Shown one piece after another: positions 8,151-17,055 of a DNA stretch of 64,000 nucleotides. This stretch comes from Nonomuraea wenchangensis (GTDB lineage Bacteria; Actinomycetota; Actinomycetes; Streptosporangiales; Streptosporangiaceae), in the NCBI RefSeq assembly GCF_900111685.1, contig NZ_FOHX01000005.1:496001-560000 (forward strand), given 5' to 3'. A program made the position numbers and the translations under genes. Position 1 is the stretch's first letter, and the number at the start of each line of letters is the position of its first letter. The notes beneath the pieces were generated by a model that worked only from the letters and a program-made list of their open reading frames with translations, did not search any database and was not told the origin of the DNA.

Positions 8151-9032
8151 TCAGGCGGCGGTACGGGCTGCCCCCCAGGAGAGCAGGGACTCCGCGGTCG
8201 AGAAGCGGCGGGCCGAGACGGACTCGCCGAGGATCACGCCCACCAGCGTCTGCCCGTTCTCCTCGCCCGCGAAGGCCAGGCAGTACCCGGCGGCGCGGGT
8301 GAAGCCCGTCTTCAGCCCGATCGCGCCCGGCGTGCCCAGCAGCCGGTTGGTGTTGCGCCAGCTGTACGCGCCGTGCTCGGCGGAGGCGTCAAGTCGGTGG
8401 TAACGGGTGCCGGCGGCCTGCTTGATCAGCGGGTTGCGCAGCGCCTCGGCGGCGAGGACGGTCTGGTCGCGGGCCGTGGAGTAGCCGTTGCCCCGGGGGC
8501 TGGGCAGGCCGTCGGCGTTGACGTACAGGGTGTTGTTCATGCCGAGCTCGCGGGCGGTCGCGTTCATCCTGGCGACGAAGCCGTCCACGCCCGGCCCGTA
8601 CGTACGCGCCAGCGCGTGCGCCGCGTCGGCCCCCGACGGCAGCATGAGGCCGTAGAGCAGCTCGCCCACGGTGAGGCGGTCGCCCGCCCGCAGGTCGGCG
8701 GTGGTGCCGCCGCCGTCCTCCGCGTACGCGACGTCGGCGCGCGAGATCTCGACCACGTCCGTCGGCTTGGCGAGCTTCAGCACCAGGTAGGCCGTCATCG
8801 TCTTGGTGAGGCTGGCGATCGGCATCCGCTCCCCGCCGTGGTCGTCGAGGAGCGTCTTGCCGGTGGAGGCGTCGAGCATGTACGCCGCGCGCCCGTACAG
8901 CACGGGAGCGTCGAGTGCCGTTTCGGCGACGGTGACAGGGGCGGGCGCGACCGCGTGCGCGGGCGCCACGAGCCCCGTGGCCAGGGCCAGGGCACCGGCC
9001 ACGGCGGCCATGCGGGCTTTCCGGTTACGCAT
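8151..9032 (-). CDS. D-alanyl-D-alanine carboxypeptidase (S11)
   Basis: A 293-residue secreted penicillin-binding protein that trims the terminal D-Ala from peptidoglycan stem peptides. It has a signal peptide (AHA near residue 27), the active-site SLTK (Ser74/Lys77), a second motif SGA (133-135, replacing the usual SGN) and KTG (241-243). ATG 9032 (MRNRKARM) gives a proper signal peptide. The family's C-terminal PBP5-like domain and membrane anchor are absent, so it is a short, probably freely secreted form. Confidence 0.92.
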   Translation of the reverse strand: MRNRKARMAAVAGALALATGLVAPAHAVAPAPVTVAETALDAPVLYGRAAYMLDASTGKTLLDDHGGERMPIASLTKTMTAYLVLKLAKPTDVVEISRADVAYAEDGGGTTADLRAGDRLTVGELLYGLMLPSGADAAHALARTYGPGVDGFVARMNATARELGMNNTLYVNADGLPSPRGNGYSTARDQTVLAAEALRNPLIKQAAGTRYHRLDASAEHGAYSWRNTNRLLGTPGAIGLKTGFTRAAGYCLAFAGEENGQTLVGVILGESVSARRFSTAESLLSWGAARTAA

Positions 9033-9086
9033 TACCCCAGGCTGCCGCCTGCTCCGGGATGGACTTGACAACGAATCGGACACGGA

Positions 9087-9121
9087 GTTCGGAACCGCCG
9101 ACACCGTCGGCGGTTCCGAAC
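9087..9121 (-). terminator. Strong hairpin terminator after arabinoside importer
   Basis: GTTCGGAACCGCCGAC (9087-9102) pairs perfectly with GTCGGCGGTTCCGAAC (9106-9121), a 16-bp stem with a 3-base loop, lying 19 bases beyond the stop of the importer operon on the minus strand. No clear U-tract follows, which is usual in actinomycetes. It insulates the importer from the carboxypeptidase gene downstream. Confidence 0.8.
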
Positions 9122-9140
9122 CGGTAGATCTTTCGCCCGG

Positions 9141-9974
9141 TCACTGCCCGGCGAGGCCGGTGTGCGCGACGCCGCGCACGATCTGCCGCTGGAACAGCAC
9201 GAACACCACCAGCAGCGGCAGCCCCGCGAGCACCACCGACGCCATGATCTGCGCGTACCGGAGGCCGAAGGTGCCCTGCACGACGTTGGCGAGCCCCACG
9301 GGCAGCGTCATGGTGTTCGGGTCGGTGGAGACCAGGAACGGCCAGAGGAAGTTGTTCCACGTCGTGATGAAGGTGAAGATCGACACCGCGGCGAGCACCG
9401 GCCGCGACAGCGGCAGCACGATCGTGAAGAACACCCGCCAGCGCCCCGCACCGTCGACGAACGCGGCCTGCTCCAGCTCCGGCGGCACGTCCTGGAAGAA
9501 CTTGAACAGCACGTACACGATGAGCGGCGCCGCCACCTGCGGCAGGATGATCGCCCACCAGGTGTCCACCAGGCCGAGCGCCACCATCTCGGCGAACAGC
9601 GGCGCCATCAGCACCTGCGGCGGCACCATGATCCCGGCCAGGATCAGCGCCAGCAGCGCCCGCCGGCCGCGGAAGTGCGTACGCGCGAAGCCGTAGGCGG
9701 CCATCGCCGACAGCAGCACGGTCAGGAACGTGACGAGCACCGCCGTGACCGTGGAGTTGATCGCCCACGTGACGATGCCGCCGGTGCCGAGCACCAGCCG
9801 GTAGGCGTCCAGCGTGAGCTCGCTGCCGAACCACTCCAGCGGCAGCTTGGTCGTCTCCGTCTCCGGCTTGAGCGAGGTCGCCACCGCCCAGGCGATGGGT
9901 GCGAGCCACACGGCCGCCAGCACCAGCGCCACCAGCAGCAGCACGAGCTGCCCCGGGCGGATCCGCTTGGTCAT
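9141..9974 (-). CDS. Sugar ABC transporter permease (MalG type)
   Basis: A 277-residue inner-membrane permease of the CUT1 sugar importers, with about six membrane segments and the cytoplasmic EAA loop EQAAFVDGAGRWRVFFTIVLP that docks the ATPase. Its ATG overlaps the stop of the upstream permease in an ATGA arrangement. No ATPase gene lies in the cluster; a shared MsiK-like ATPase encoded elsewhere is expected in actinomycetes. Substrate inferred from neighbours: arabinose-containing oligosaccharides. Confidence 0.92.
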   Translation of the reverse strand: MTKRIRPGQLVLLLVALVLAAVWLAPIAWAVATSLKPETETTKLPLEWFGSELTLDAYRLVLGTGGIVTWAINSTVTAVLVTFLTVLLSAMAAYGFARTHFRGRRALLALILAGIMVPPQVLMAPLFAEMVALGLVDTWWAIILPQVAAPLIVYVLFKFFQDVPPELEQAAFVDGAGRWRVFFTIVLPLSRPVLAAVSIFTFITTWNNFLWPFLVSTDPNTMTLPVGLANVVQGTFGLRYAQIMASVVLAGLPLLVVFVLFQRQIVRGVAHTGLAGQ

Positions 9975-10891
9975 GAGAAATCCTCCGCGCGCTTGCGGAA
10001 CAGCCGGAGCTGCGCCAGGGAGACGACGACGATGATGGCGAACAGGATGTACGAGACCGCCGAGGCGTAGCCGATCCGGTAGCCGGTGAAGCCGACGTCG
10101 TAGGCGTACTCGATGATGGGCCGGGTGGCGTCCTGGGGGCCGCCGGCGGTCATGAGGTAGATCTGGTCGAAGACCTTCAGCGAGGCCAGCAGTTGCAGCA
10201 CCACGATGAGCGCGGTGGTGCGGCCCAGCATGGGCAGCGTGATCGAGCGCAGCCGGGCCCAGGCGCCGGCGCCGTCGAGGGCGGCGGCCTCGTACAGGTG
10301 CGTGGGGATCGACTGGAGCGCGGCCAGGTAGAGCAGGAAGTTGAAGCCGACCGTCCACCAGACCGTGGTCAGCACCATCGACCACATGGCGACGGACGGA
10401 TCGCCCAGCCACAGCACGTCGAGGCCGAACGTGCCGTTGATGAGGCCGTAGTCCGGCGGGTAGATCATCTGCAGCCACAACAGCGACACCACGGCCGACG
10501 GCAGCAGGAACGGCCCGAAGAACGACAGCCGCCACAGCCACTGCACGAACCGCAGATGATGCACCAGCAGCGCGAAGACCAGCCCGAGCAGCACCAGCGG
10601 CACCGTGCTGAGCGCGGTGAAGACGAGGGTGTTCCACAGCGAGCGCCACATGCGCGGGTCGACGAACGCCTCGGCGTAGTTGCCGAAGCCGACGAAGGTG
10701 TCGTTGGTGCCGGCGATGTTGACGCTGGACAGGCTCATCCGCACGCCCAGCACCACGGGCCAGACCAGGAACGCCACGTAGACGGCCAGGAAGGGCAGGA
10801 CGAACAGCAGCCCGTGCTGCGTCCAGGCGTGCCTGACCTTGGCCTCGGCGGCGGGCGGGGCGGCCGCGGGGGCCGCGACGACGGTCGTCAT
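9971..10891 (-). CDS. Sugar ABC transporter permease (MalF type)
   Basis: A 306-residue CUT1 permease with six predicted membrane segments and an EAA loop (YEAAALDGAGAWARLRSITLP). A basic/Ala-rich cytosolic tail precedes the first helix. Its start shares a base with the stop of the binding-protein gene (TGATG) and its stop overlaps the next permease start (ATGA), so binding protein and both permeases are translationally coupled. Confidence 0.92.
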   Translation of the reverse strand: MTTVVAAPAAAPPAAEAKVRHAWTQHGLLFVLPFLAVYVAFLVWPVVLGVRMSLSSVNIAGTNDTFVGFGNYAEAFVDPRMWRSLWNTLVFTALSTVPLVLLGLVFALLVHHLRFVQWLWRLSFFGPFLLPSAVVSLLWLQMIYPPDYGLINGTFGLDVLWLGDPSVAMWSMVLTTVWWTVGFNFLLYLAALQSIPTHLYEAAALDGAGAWARLRSITLPMLGRTTALIVVLQLLASLKVFDQIYLMTAGGPQDATRPIIEYAYDVGFTGYRIGYASAVSYILFAIIVVVSLAQLRLFRKRAEDFS

Positions 10892-12225
10892 CAACGCTCC
10901 TGCCTGGGGAAGGGGTTCGGGGCGGCGAGCAGCCGGGACAGCGACGCCTTGGCGGCGGCGAGGCCGTCCTCCGGCGAACGCTCCCCGCTGATCACCGGCG
11001 AGAACGCCTCGCCGAACTCGATCCACAGCCGCGACGCCGAGCCGGCGAACCACACCTGCGGGTCGAGCGCGACCTCGGTGACGACGGAGCGGTACTCCGA
11101 CTGCGGATGCAGCGCGAGGTAGTCGGGCTGCTCCAGCGCCGGCAGGTACGCGGGCACGTGACCCGCCACGGCCCACTCGGCGCTGTGCTTCACGATGTGG
11201 GCGATGAAGCGGTAGGTGGCCCGCTCCACCTCGGGATCGCGGTCACGCTGGTGCGGCAGCACGAACGAGTGGCAGTCGGCCTGCGCCGCGCCGGTGCCGA
11301 AGACGGTGGGGAAGCGGGACATGCTGAACGGCGTCCCGCGCTCCTTGAGCCCGGTCACCTCCCAGTCGCCGTTCCAGAGGAACGCGGCCTCGCCGTTGGT
11401 GAACTTCGCGACCGAGGCGCCGTAGTCGGTGCGCCAGTCGCACAGCCCCTCCTTGCCGAGCCGGGCCATGAGGCGCAGCGCGGCGAGGGCCTTGGCGTCG
11501 TCGATGGCGATGGCGGAGCCGTCCGGCGACAGCAGCGTGCCGCCGCTCTGCGGGTAGAGCGACCCCCAGACCCGCCAGGGGCCGACGGTGCCGAGGCCGA
11601 GCGCGTCGAAGGCGAGCGGCGGCCGGCCGCCCATGGCGTCCTTGGCCTTGCGCAGCATGGCGATCAGGCCGTCCTCGCCCTGGGTGGGCGCGAGTTTGCC
11701 GCCGGAGTCGAGCAGGCCGGCCTTGGCGCAGAGGTCGGTGTTGTAGTACTGCACCATGGGGTGGGCGTCGAACGGGATCGCGTACAGCACGCCGTCGAGG
11801 TGGGCGCGCTCCCAGATCGGCGGGGAGAAGTCCGCGCCGCGCAGGCCCGCCTCCTCCAGGAGCGGCACGTTGATCGGGTCGAGGATGGCGCCCGCGCCGA
11901 TGCCGGCCAGCCGGGCCAGGTGGAAGCTGGCCAGGTCGGGGGAGCGCCCGCCGGCACCGGCCATCGCGATCTTGGTGTAGAACGGCTCGCCCCAGGCCAG
12001 CACGTTCTCCTCGACGAAGACGTCCGGGTTGGCCTGGGCGAACGCCTGGACCATCCGGTTCATGATGATGCCGTCGCTGGCGCCGAGGAAGTGCCAGTAC
12101 TGGACGCGGGTCCGGGACGAGCCGAGACCGACGGGGAGGGCGCAGCCCGCGGCGGCGGCGCCGGCGAGCGCCAGGCTGCCGCCGAGCAGGCTCCGGCGGG
12201 AGAGGTGGGAGGGGGGACCGTGCAC
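10891..12225 (-). CDS. Sugar-binding lipoprotein of ABC importer
   Basis: A 444-residue family-1 extracellular solute-binding protein that captures the sugar and delivers it to the permeases. The N-terminus has a twin-arginine motif (SRRSLL) followed by a hydrophobic stretch and lipobox AAGC (Cys28), indicating Tat export and lipid anchoring. The GTG at 12225 is chosen because GGAAGAGG (12231-12238, minus strand) is a proper binding site for it; an in-frame GTG at 12243 is the alternative. First gene of the importer operon, transcribed away from the GH51 gene. Confidence 0.9.
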   Translation of the reverse strand: MHGPPSHLSRRSLLGGSLALAGAAAAGCALPVGLGSSRTRVQYWHFLGASDGIIMNRMVQAFAQANPDVFVEENVLAWGEPFYTKIAMAGAGGRSPDLASFHLARLAGIGAGAILDPINVPLLEEAGLRGADFSPPIWERAHLDGVLYAIPFDAHPMVQYYNTDLCAKAGLLDSGGKLAPTQGEDGLIAMLRKAKDAMGGRPPLAFDALGLGTVGPWRVWGSLYPQSGGTLLSPDGSAIAIDDAKALAALRLMARLGKEGLCDWRTDYGASVAKFTNGEAAFLWNGDWEVTGLKERGTPFSMSRFPTVFGTGAAQADCHSFVLPHQRDRDPEVERATYRFIAHIVKHSAEWAVAGHVPAYLPALEQPDYLALHPQSEYRSVVTEVALDPQVWFAGSASRLWIEFGEAFSPVISGERSPEDGLAAAKASLSRLLAAPNPFPRQER

Positions 12226-12302
12226 GGTGGCCTCTTCCTTCACCGGGCTGTCGCCCGGCCGTTGATCGAGGTCGTTCGAGGCGGTTACGGCGGGGTTAAT
12301 CG

Positions 12303-12331
12303 AGTGTTAGCGGTAACAGAAAACGTGTCAA
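12303..12331 (-). promoter_or_regulatory. Importer promoter with LacI-type operator
   Basis: On the minus strand TTGACA (12331-12326) is a perfect -35 element and TAACAC (12309-12304) a weak -10, 16 bases apart. The near-palindrome TGTTAGCGGTAACA (12305-12318) covers the -10 region. The same core occurs before the GH51 gene and before the lacI gene, so repressor binding here would block RNA polymerase. Confidence 0.65.
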
Positions 12332-12381
12332 GGCCCTTGTGGCAACCGTTTTCCACGATTCGGCCAGCTCGCTCCGAGCCC

Positions 12382-12411
12382 TTGACCCGCCCGGCTGATA
12401 ACGCTAACAAT
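12382..12411 (+). promoter_or_regulatory. GH51 promoter with LacI-type operator
   Basis: TTGACC (12382-12387) as -35 and AACAAT (12406-12411) as -10 flank the operator TGATAACGCTAACA (12396-12409), whose reverse complement TGTTAGCGTTATCA matches the site on the importer side. Together the two sites control a divergent promoter pair. Confidence 0.65.
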
Positions 12412-12454
12412 GCCTGCGTGACGTAACGCCCGCGAAACCTGAGGAGCCCCCTTC

Positions 12455-13945
12455 GTGCACCAGGCCGCACTGACGCTCGATCCCGCCTTCCGCGTGGCCC
12501 CGGTCCAGCGGCGCACCTTCGGCACGTTCGTCGAACATCTGGGCCGTTGCGTCTACACCGGCATCTACGAACCCGGCCACCCAGCCGCCGACGAGGACGG
12601 CTTCCGCGCCGACGTCCTGGAGCTGACCCGCGAGCTCGGCGTCTCCACGGTGCGCTACCCCGGCGGCAACTTCGTCTCCGGCTACCGCTGGGAGGACGGC
12701 GTCGGCCCCAAGGAGCTCCGGCCGCGCCGGCTCGACCTGGCCTGGCACAGCACCGAGACCAACGAGGTCGGGGTGGACGAGTTCGTCCGCTGGTGCCGCA
12801 AGGCCGGGGTGGAGCCGATGATGGCGGTCAACCTCGGCACCCGTGGCATCGAGGCCGCGCTGGACCTGCTGGAGTACTGCAACCACCCCTCGGGCACCGC
12901 GCTCGCCGACCGGCGGATCGCGGGCGGCGCGAAGGAGCCGCACGACGTACGGATGTGGTGCCTGGGCAACGAGATGGACGGCCCCTGGCAGACCGGCCAC
13001 AAGACCGCCGCCGAGTACGGCCGCCTCGCCGCCGAGACCGCCCGCGCCATGCGGATGATCGACCCGAAACTGGAGCTGGTCGCCTGCGGCAGCTCCAGCT
13101 CGTCGATGCCGACCTTCGGTGCGTGGGAGGCCGAGGTGCTCGCCCACACCTACGACGTCGTCGACTACATCTCCTGCCACGCCTACTACGAGGAGAAGGA
13201 CGGCGACCTCGGCAGCTTCCTCGCCTGCGCCACCGACATGGAGTTCTTCATCCGCTCGGTGGCCGCCACCGCCGACCACGTGGGCGCGAAGCTGAAGTCG
13301 CGCAAGCGCATCGACATCTCCTTCGACGAGTGGAACGTCTGGTATCTGTCCCGCTTCCAGAACGCCGATCCCCCGTCGGACTGGCCGGTCGCGCCGCGCC
13401 TGCTGGAGGACCACTACCACCTGGCCGACGCCGTCGCGGTCGGCGGCCTGCTGATCACGCTGCTGCGGCACAGCGACCGGGTGCGCGCCGCGTCGCTGGC
13501 GCAACTGGTCAACGTCATCGCCCCGATCATGACCGAGCCGGGCGGGCGGGCCTGGAGGCAGACCACGTTCCACCCGTTTGCCCAGGCCAGCAGGTACGCG
13601 AGCGGCGACGTGCTGCGCGTCGAGCCGGTCTGCCCGAGCTACGAGACGGCCGCGTACGGACAGGTGCCGCTGCTGCACGCGGTCGCCACCCACGACGAGC
13701 GGTCCACCACCGTGTTCGCGATCAACCGCGCCACCGACCGGCCGATGGAGCTGCGCCTCGACGCCCGCGCCCTCGGCGGGGCGCGGGTCGTGGAGGCGAG
13801 CACGCTGAGCGGCCCGGACGTCTACGCCCGCAACACCGCCGACGACCCCGGCCGCGTCGCGCCCCGCCCCAACCCGGACGTGCGGCACGACCCGGAGACC
13901 GTGGTGCTGCCCCCGGTCTCCTGGAACGTCATCAGGCTCGGTTGA
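12455..13945 (+). CDS. Alpha-L-arabinofuranosidase, GH51
   Basis: A 496-residue cytosolic enzyme releasing terminal L-arabinofuranose from arabino-oligosaccharides. GH51 landmarks are present: FGTFVEHLGRCVYTGIYEP at the start, YPGGNFVSGYRWEDGVGP, the acid/base Glu173 in CLGNEMDGPW and the nucleophile Glu292 in FDEWNVW, then the C-terminal beta-domain. No signal peptide, so substrates must be imported first, agreeing with the divergent ABC importer. The GTG is supported by GAGGAG eight bases upstream. It overlaps the end of the convergent lacI gene by 14 bases. Confidence 0.95.
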   Translation: MHQAALTLDPAFRVAPVQRRTFGTFVEHLGRCVYTGIYEPGHPAADEDGFRADVLELTRELGVSTVRYPGGNFVSGYRWEDGVGPKELRPRRLDLAWHSTETNEVGVDEFVRWCRKAGVEPMMAVNLGTRGIEAALDLLEYCNHPSGTALADRRIAGGAKEPHDVRMWCLGNEMDGPWQTGHKTAAEYGRLAAETARAMRMIDPKLELVACGSSSSSMPTFGAWEAEVLAHTYDVVDYISCHAYYEEKDGDLGSFLACATDMEFFIRSVAATADHVGAKLKSRKRIDISFDEWNVWYLSRFQNADPPSDWPVAPRLLEDHYHLADAVAVGGLLITLLRHSDRVRAASLAQLVNVIAPIMTEPGGRAWRQTTFHPFAQASRYASGDVLRVEPVCPSYETAAYGQVPLLHAVATHDERSTTVFAINRATDRPMELRLDARALGGARVVEASTLSGPDVYARNTADDPGRVAPRPNPDVRHDPETVVLPPVSWNVIRLG

Positions 13946-14960
13946 GCCCGGGTGCGGCGCCGGTGCTCTCGCGGACGACCAGCTCCGGCTCCACCAGGCG
14001 CCGGGACTCGGGCTCGGTGCCCGCCATGCGGTCGAGCAGCATGTGGAAGGCGTGCCGGCCCACCTCGCCGAAGTCCTGTCGGACGGTGGTGAGCGGCGGC
14101 CAGAAGTACGCGGCCTCGGGGATGTCGTCGAACCCGACCACGCTGACGTCCTCCGGCACCCGGCGCCCCGCCTCGCGCAGCGCCCGCAGCACCCCGAGCG
14201 CCATCTGGTCGTTGGACACGAACACCGCGCTGACCTCGGGATCGGCGGCCAGCCGGCGGCCGAGCTGGTATCCCGAGCGTGAGCTCCAGTCGCCGCGCAG
14301 CACGTCGGGCACCGGCCGCCCGGCGGCCTCCAGCACGCCGCGCCAGCCCTCGATGCGGCCGTTGGCGTCGAGCCAGTCCGCCGGGCCCGCGACGTGCCAG
14401 ACGCTCCGGTGCCCGAGGCTGAGCAGGTGGCGGGTGGCCCTGACCGCCCCGGCGCGCTGGTCGACCTTGGCCACCGGCACGGGGATGTCGTCACCGGCGT
14501 CCACCGCGACGACCGGCATCTCCGGCGGCAGGTGGTGCAGCCCGTCGGCTGCCGACTCGTGCGGCGCGACGATGATGACGCCGTCCACCGCCTGCGCGCG
14601 CAGCCGCTCGACGCCCTCGCGGATGGAGGTGCGGTGCAGCGAGCTCAGGCTGGCGATGCTGACGTTGTAGCCGGCGTGCCTGGCGGCCTGCTCGACGCTG
14701 TAGAGCGTGGAGGCCGGGCCGTAGAGCGTGGTGTCGATGCTGACCACGCCGAGCACGCCAGACCGACCGGTCACGAGCTGGCGGGCGGCGTGGTTGGGCC
14801 GGTAGTCGAGCTCTTTGACGGCGGCGAGCACGCGCTCCCTGGTCTCGGCCCGGACCCGTTCGGGCGCGTTGAGCACCCGAGAGACGGTCATCGTGGAAAC
14901 CCCCGCGAGAACGGCCACGTCCATGAGCACCGCAGGCCGCCCCGTCTTGGCTTTGACCAC
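13932..14960 (-). CDS. LacI-family repressor of arabinoside locus
   Basis: A 342-residue regulator: helix-turn-helix VLMDVAVLAGVSTMTVSRVLN near residues 11-31, hinge RPNHAARQL, then a periplasmic-binding-protein-like sugar domain (VVSIDTTLYGP, VFVSNDQMALGVLRAL, VVGFDDIPEA). GTG start with GGGGTGAG upstream. The operator core found in front of both divergent promoters also lies just upstream of this gene, so it probably represses the importer, the GH51 gene and itself, released by arabinose or an arabino-oligosaccharide. Confidence 0.92.
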   Translation of the reverse strand: MVKAKTGRPAVLMDVAVLAGVSTMTVSRVLNAPERVRAETRERVLAAVKELDYRPNHAARQLVTGRSGVLGVVSIDTTLYGPASTLYSVEQAARHAGYNVSIASLSSLHRTSIREGVERLRAQAVDGVIIVAPHESAADGLHHLPPEMPVVAVDAGDDIPVPVAKVDQRAGAVRATRHLLSLGHRSVWHVAGPADWLDANGRIEGWRGVLEAAGRPVPDVLRGDWSSRSGYQLGRRLAADPEVSAVFVSNDQMALGVLRALREAGRRVPEDVSVVGFDDIPEAAYFWPPLTTVRQDFGEVGRHAFHMLLDRMAGTEPESRRLVEPELVVRESTGAAPGLNRA

Positions 14961-14975
14961 AGCTCACCCCCTGCC

Positions 14976-14989
14976 AGGTAACGCTAACA
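14976..14989 (-). promoter_or_regulatory. Operator upstream of the lacI gene
   Basis: AGGTAACGCTAACA; its reverse complement TGTTAGCGTTACCT shares TGTTAGCG.TA with the two sites between the importer and GH51 genes. It lies 16 bases upstream of the repressor's start codon, so negative autoregulation is likely. Confidence 0.65.
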
Positions 14990-15058
14990 GGAGAAGGGGA
15001 GGGGCGCGCGCATCATTTCAGGGCAGATGTTCAGCACCTGACGGTTGAAGGGCGCGCG

Positions 15059-15592
15059 TCAGCTCACAGGGACGCCGTTGTGGAGGTAGGCGACGGTGCC
15101 GGCGTCGGCGGCGCTGATCGCGGCGGTCAGGCGCGCCCAGACGTAGGGCCGTAGCCGCTTCCGCGCCTCCTCCGGGGAACAGAACTCGAACGCGGCCAGC
15201 TCCGCATCCCGCACGCGGAGGGCGGTGGTCTGGTCAGGTGTGAGCGTCCCGGCGTTGAAAATCATCATCACCGAGTCGTCCCATGGGCCGTGCGGCGCGA
15301 CCCAGTCCACACACACCAACGCCATGCCTCCGGGGAGGTCGAGGCCGAGTTCCTCGGCGAGCTCCCGGCGCAGGGCGTCGAGCGGTGGCTCGTTGGCCTC
15401 GGCCATGCCGCCGGGCAAGTCCCAATCCGGCTTGTAGGTGGGGTCCACGAGCAGGATCCGGCCGTCGCGATCGCGGACCAGCGCGTCCACGCCGACGCGT
15501 TTGCGTGCCTGGTTGGCGTTGCCCTCGGCCAGATGGGCGCGATAGGCGGCGGGATCGCGTTCGTAGAGCGGCCGGGTGTCGGGGTCGGTCAT
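15059..15592 (-). CDS. Nudix hydrolase
   Basis: A 177-residue protein with an intact Nudix box: GGMAEANEPPLDALRRELAEELG fits Gx5Ex7REUxEExGU, including the metal-binding REL..EE residues. Nudix enzymes hydrolyse nucleoside diphosphate-linked compounds; the substrate cannot be told. Its ATG overlaps the stop of the XRE regulator (ATGA), so the two are translationally coupled. Regulator-Nudix pairs occur in actinomycete genomic islands and AICEs, where the pSAM2 Pif protein carries a Nudix motif; a link is only suggestive here. Confidence 0.9.
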   Translation of the reverse strand: MTDPDTRPLYERDPAAYRAHLAEGNANQARKRVGVDALVRDRDGRILLVDPTYKPDWDLPGGMAEANEPPLDALRRELAEELGLDLPGGMALVCVDWVAPHGPWDDSVMMIFNAGTLTPDQTTALRVRDAELAAFEFCSPEEARKRLRPYVWARLTAAISAADAGTVAYLHNGVPVS

Positions 15593-16992
15593 GAGGTCGG
15601 GCCGGTCCTGGGGCGGGGAAGGTCGGTGGTGAGCTGGTAGAGCCATTCCCGCTGCCGCAGCGCCTCGTCCAGGTGGTCGAGGAAGCTCCGCGCGCAGGAC
15701 GAGGCGCGGTGCGGGTGGAGCTGGTCGCGCAGCTCGTGGAGTTGTCGGTTCACCAGGTACGAGCCTAGCGACCCGGTGGTGTGGAGAACATCCGTCGCGG
15801 CCGCACACGCCCGCTCCAACTCGCCGCGTTCGATGAGCACACCGGCCAGGGTGAGACATCCGAACGCGCGGGAGCGGGTACGGCCGGCCGGCCGCAGCTC
15901 CAGGACCCGTTGGGCATGGCGCTGGGCGGCGGGCAGATCACCGAGCAGGCGCAGGCACCGGGCCGCGTCTCCCGCGAGCGACCCGGCGTCGAACGGTGAC
16001 ACCCACGGCGACGGCGCCGTGCCGTGGGCGCCCTGCAGGGCGGTCTCAGCGCGCCCGAGCAGCGCGCGTGTCTCTCGTGATCGGCCTGCGGCGGCATGCC
16101 CGCGCGCCTGCAACGCCCACAGCCGCGCGGCCAGCTCAGGATGTGACGGCCCCGCCGCGAGCTCGCGCTGTCCTTGGGCGGCGTAGCCGATGGCGTCATC
16201 AGTGTGGGCGCGGTGGGCAGCCAGATGCGCCAGACTCGCCAGTACGTGAACCCTCAGCTGGGGGTCATCGCCGACCCCGGACAGATCTCGCGCCCGCGCG
16301 AAATGCCGCTCCGCCTGATCGTCGTGTCCGGCGTCGTGAGCCATCCATCCAGCCATCTCCGTGAGGGCCGTGGCAGCGGTGAACACCCCCGCTCCCTCAT
16401 CACCCCTACCGCCGAACAGACGGGGAGCGATGTGGTCTCGCAGATAGCTGGTGACGGTCGCGTACAGGTGCGCGCCGCCGATCTGGGCGTCCACCGTTCG
16501 CCACACTGCCACCGCCGTCGCGTCACCACCGCCACCGCGAGACCCTGGAACGGCGGCCTGCGCCGCCGCCGGAGCCGCAGCCGCGTGCGCCGGGCGTTGC
16601 TGCGGTACCTGAAACCACAACAGGCCCGGCGGGATGCGTAGCAGCCGCGCCCACTGGGTGAGCCTACCCAGGTCGGTCATCGGCGGGCCGTTCTCGATCC
16701 GGGACAGTTGGGGTTGGGTGATGCCCACCCACGCGGCGACGGTCTCCTGCCTTAGGGGTCGGCCGTGGTGGGGATGGGAGCGGTAGGCGGCGATCACCCG
16801 GCCCATGTGCCAGGCGTCGAGCGCGGCCCGCACACGGGGGTGGTTCCAGAACTGCGGCGGTACTCCCAGCGGGCCTGCGGGCGGGCCGGCGGCGCTCCGC
16901 GTGCCCGTAGTGCAAGCCGCGCACCGGCCCGTCGCGTTGTCGCGCGCCAGTCGTGTCCCGCAGCCGCAGTACCGGACGTGAACGTCGGTCAT
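15589..16992 (-). CDS. XRE-type regulator with N-terminal zinc ribbon
   Basis: A 467-residue regulator. Residues 9-27 carry a CxC-x12-CxxC zinc-binding motif (Cys9, Cys11, Cys24, Cys27); residues about 80-130 form a Cro/C1-type helix-turn-helix (LRQETVAAWVGITQPQLSRIE); the remaining 300 residues are Ala-rich helical repeats of TPR type (for instance DQAERHFARARDLSG). This build is common in actinomycetes next to Nudix genes. ATG 16992 begins MTDVHVRYCGCG. The tandem palindromes at 17056-17095 lie just upstream and are its likely operator. Confidence 0.85.
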   Translation of the reverse strand: MTDVHVRYCGCGTRLARDNATGRCAACTTGTRSAAGPPAGPLGVPPQFWNHPRVRAALDAWHMGRVIAAYRSHPHHGRPLRQETVAAWVGITQPQLSRIENGPPMTDLGRLTQWARLLRIPPGLLWFQVPQQRPAHAAAAPAAAQAAVPGSRGGGGDATAVAVWRTVDAQIGGAHLYATVTSYLRDHIAPRLFGGRGDEGAGVFTAATALTEMAGWMAHDAGHDDQAERHFARARDLSGVGDDPQLRVHVLASLAHLAAHRAHTDDAIGYAAQGQRELAAGPSHPELAARLWALQARGHAAAGRSRETRALLGRAETALQGAHGTAPSPWVSPFDAGSLAGDAARCLRLLGDLPAAQRHAQRVLELRPAGRTRSRAFGCLTLAGVLIERGELERACAAATDVLHTTGSLGSYLVNRQLHELRDQLHPHRASSCARSFLDHLDEALRQREWLYQLTTDLPRPRTGPTS

Positions 16993-17055
16993 GGGTCCAC
17001 CGCCCCGTCGGATACGCCGAAACCCTCGCGATGAATGTAAGCACGCGATCACAGC

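Noticed and set aside
12404-14494. 696-codon open frame on the minus strand opposite the GH51 gene
   Set aside because: It overlaps the well-supported GH51 and LacI genes; its translation is a mirror of their GC-rich third positions with no recognisable domain.
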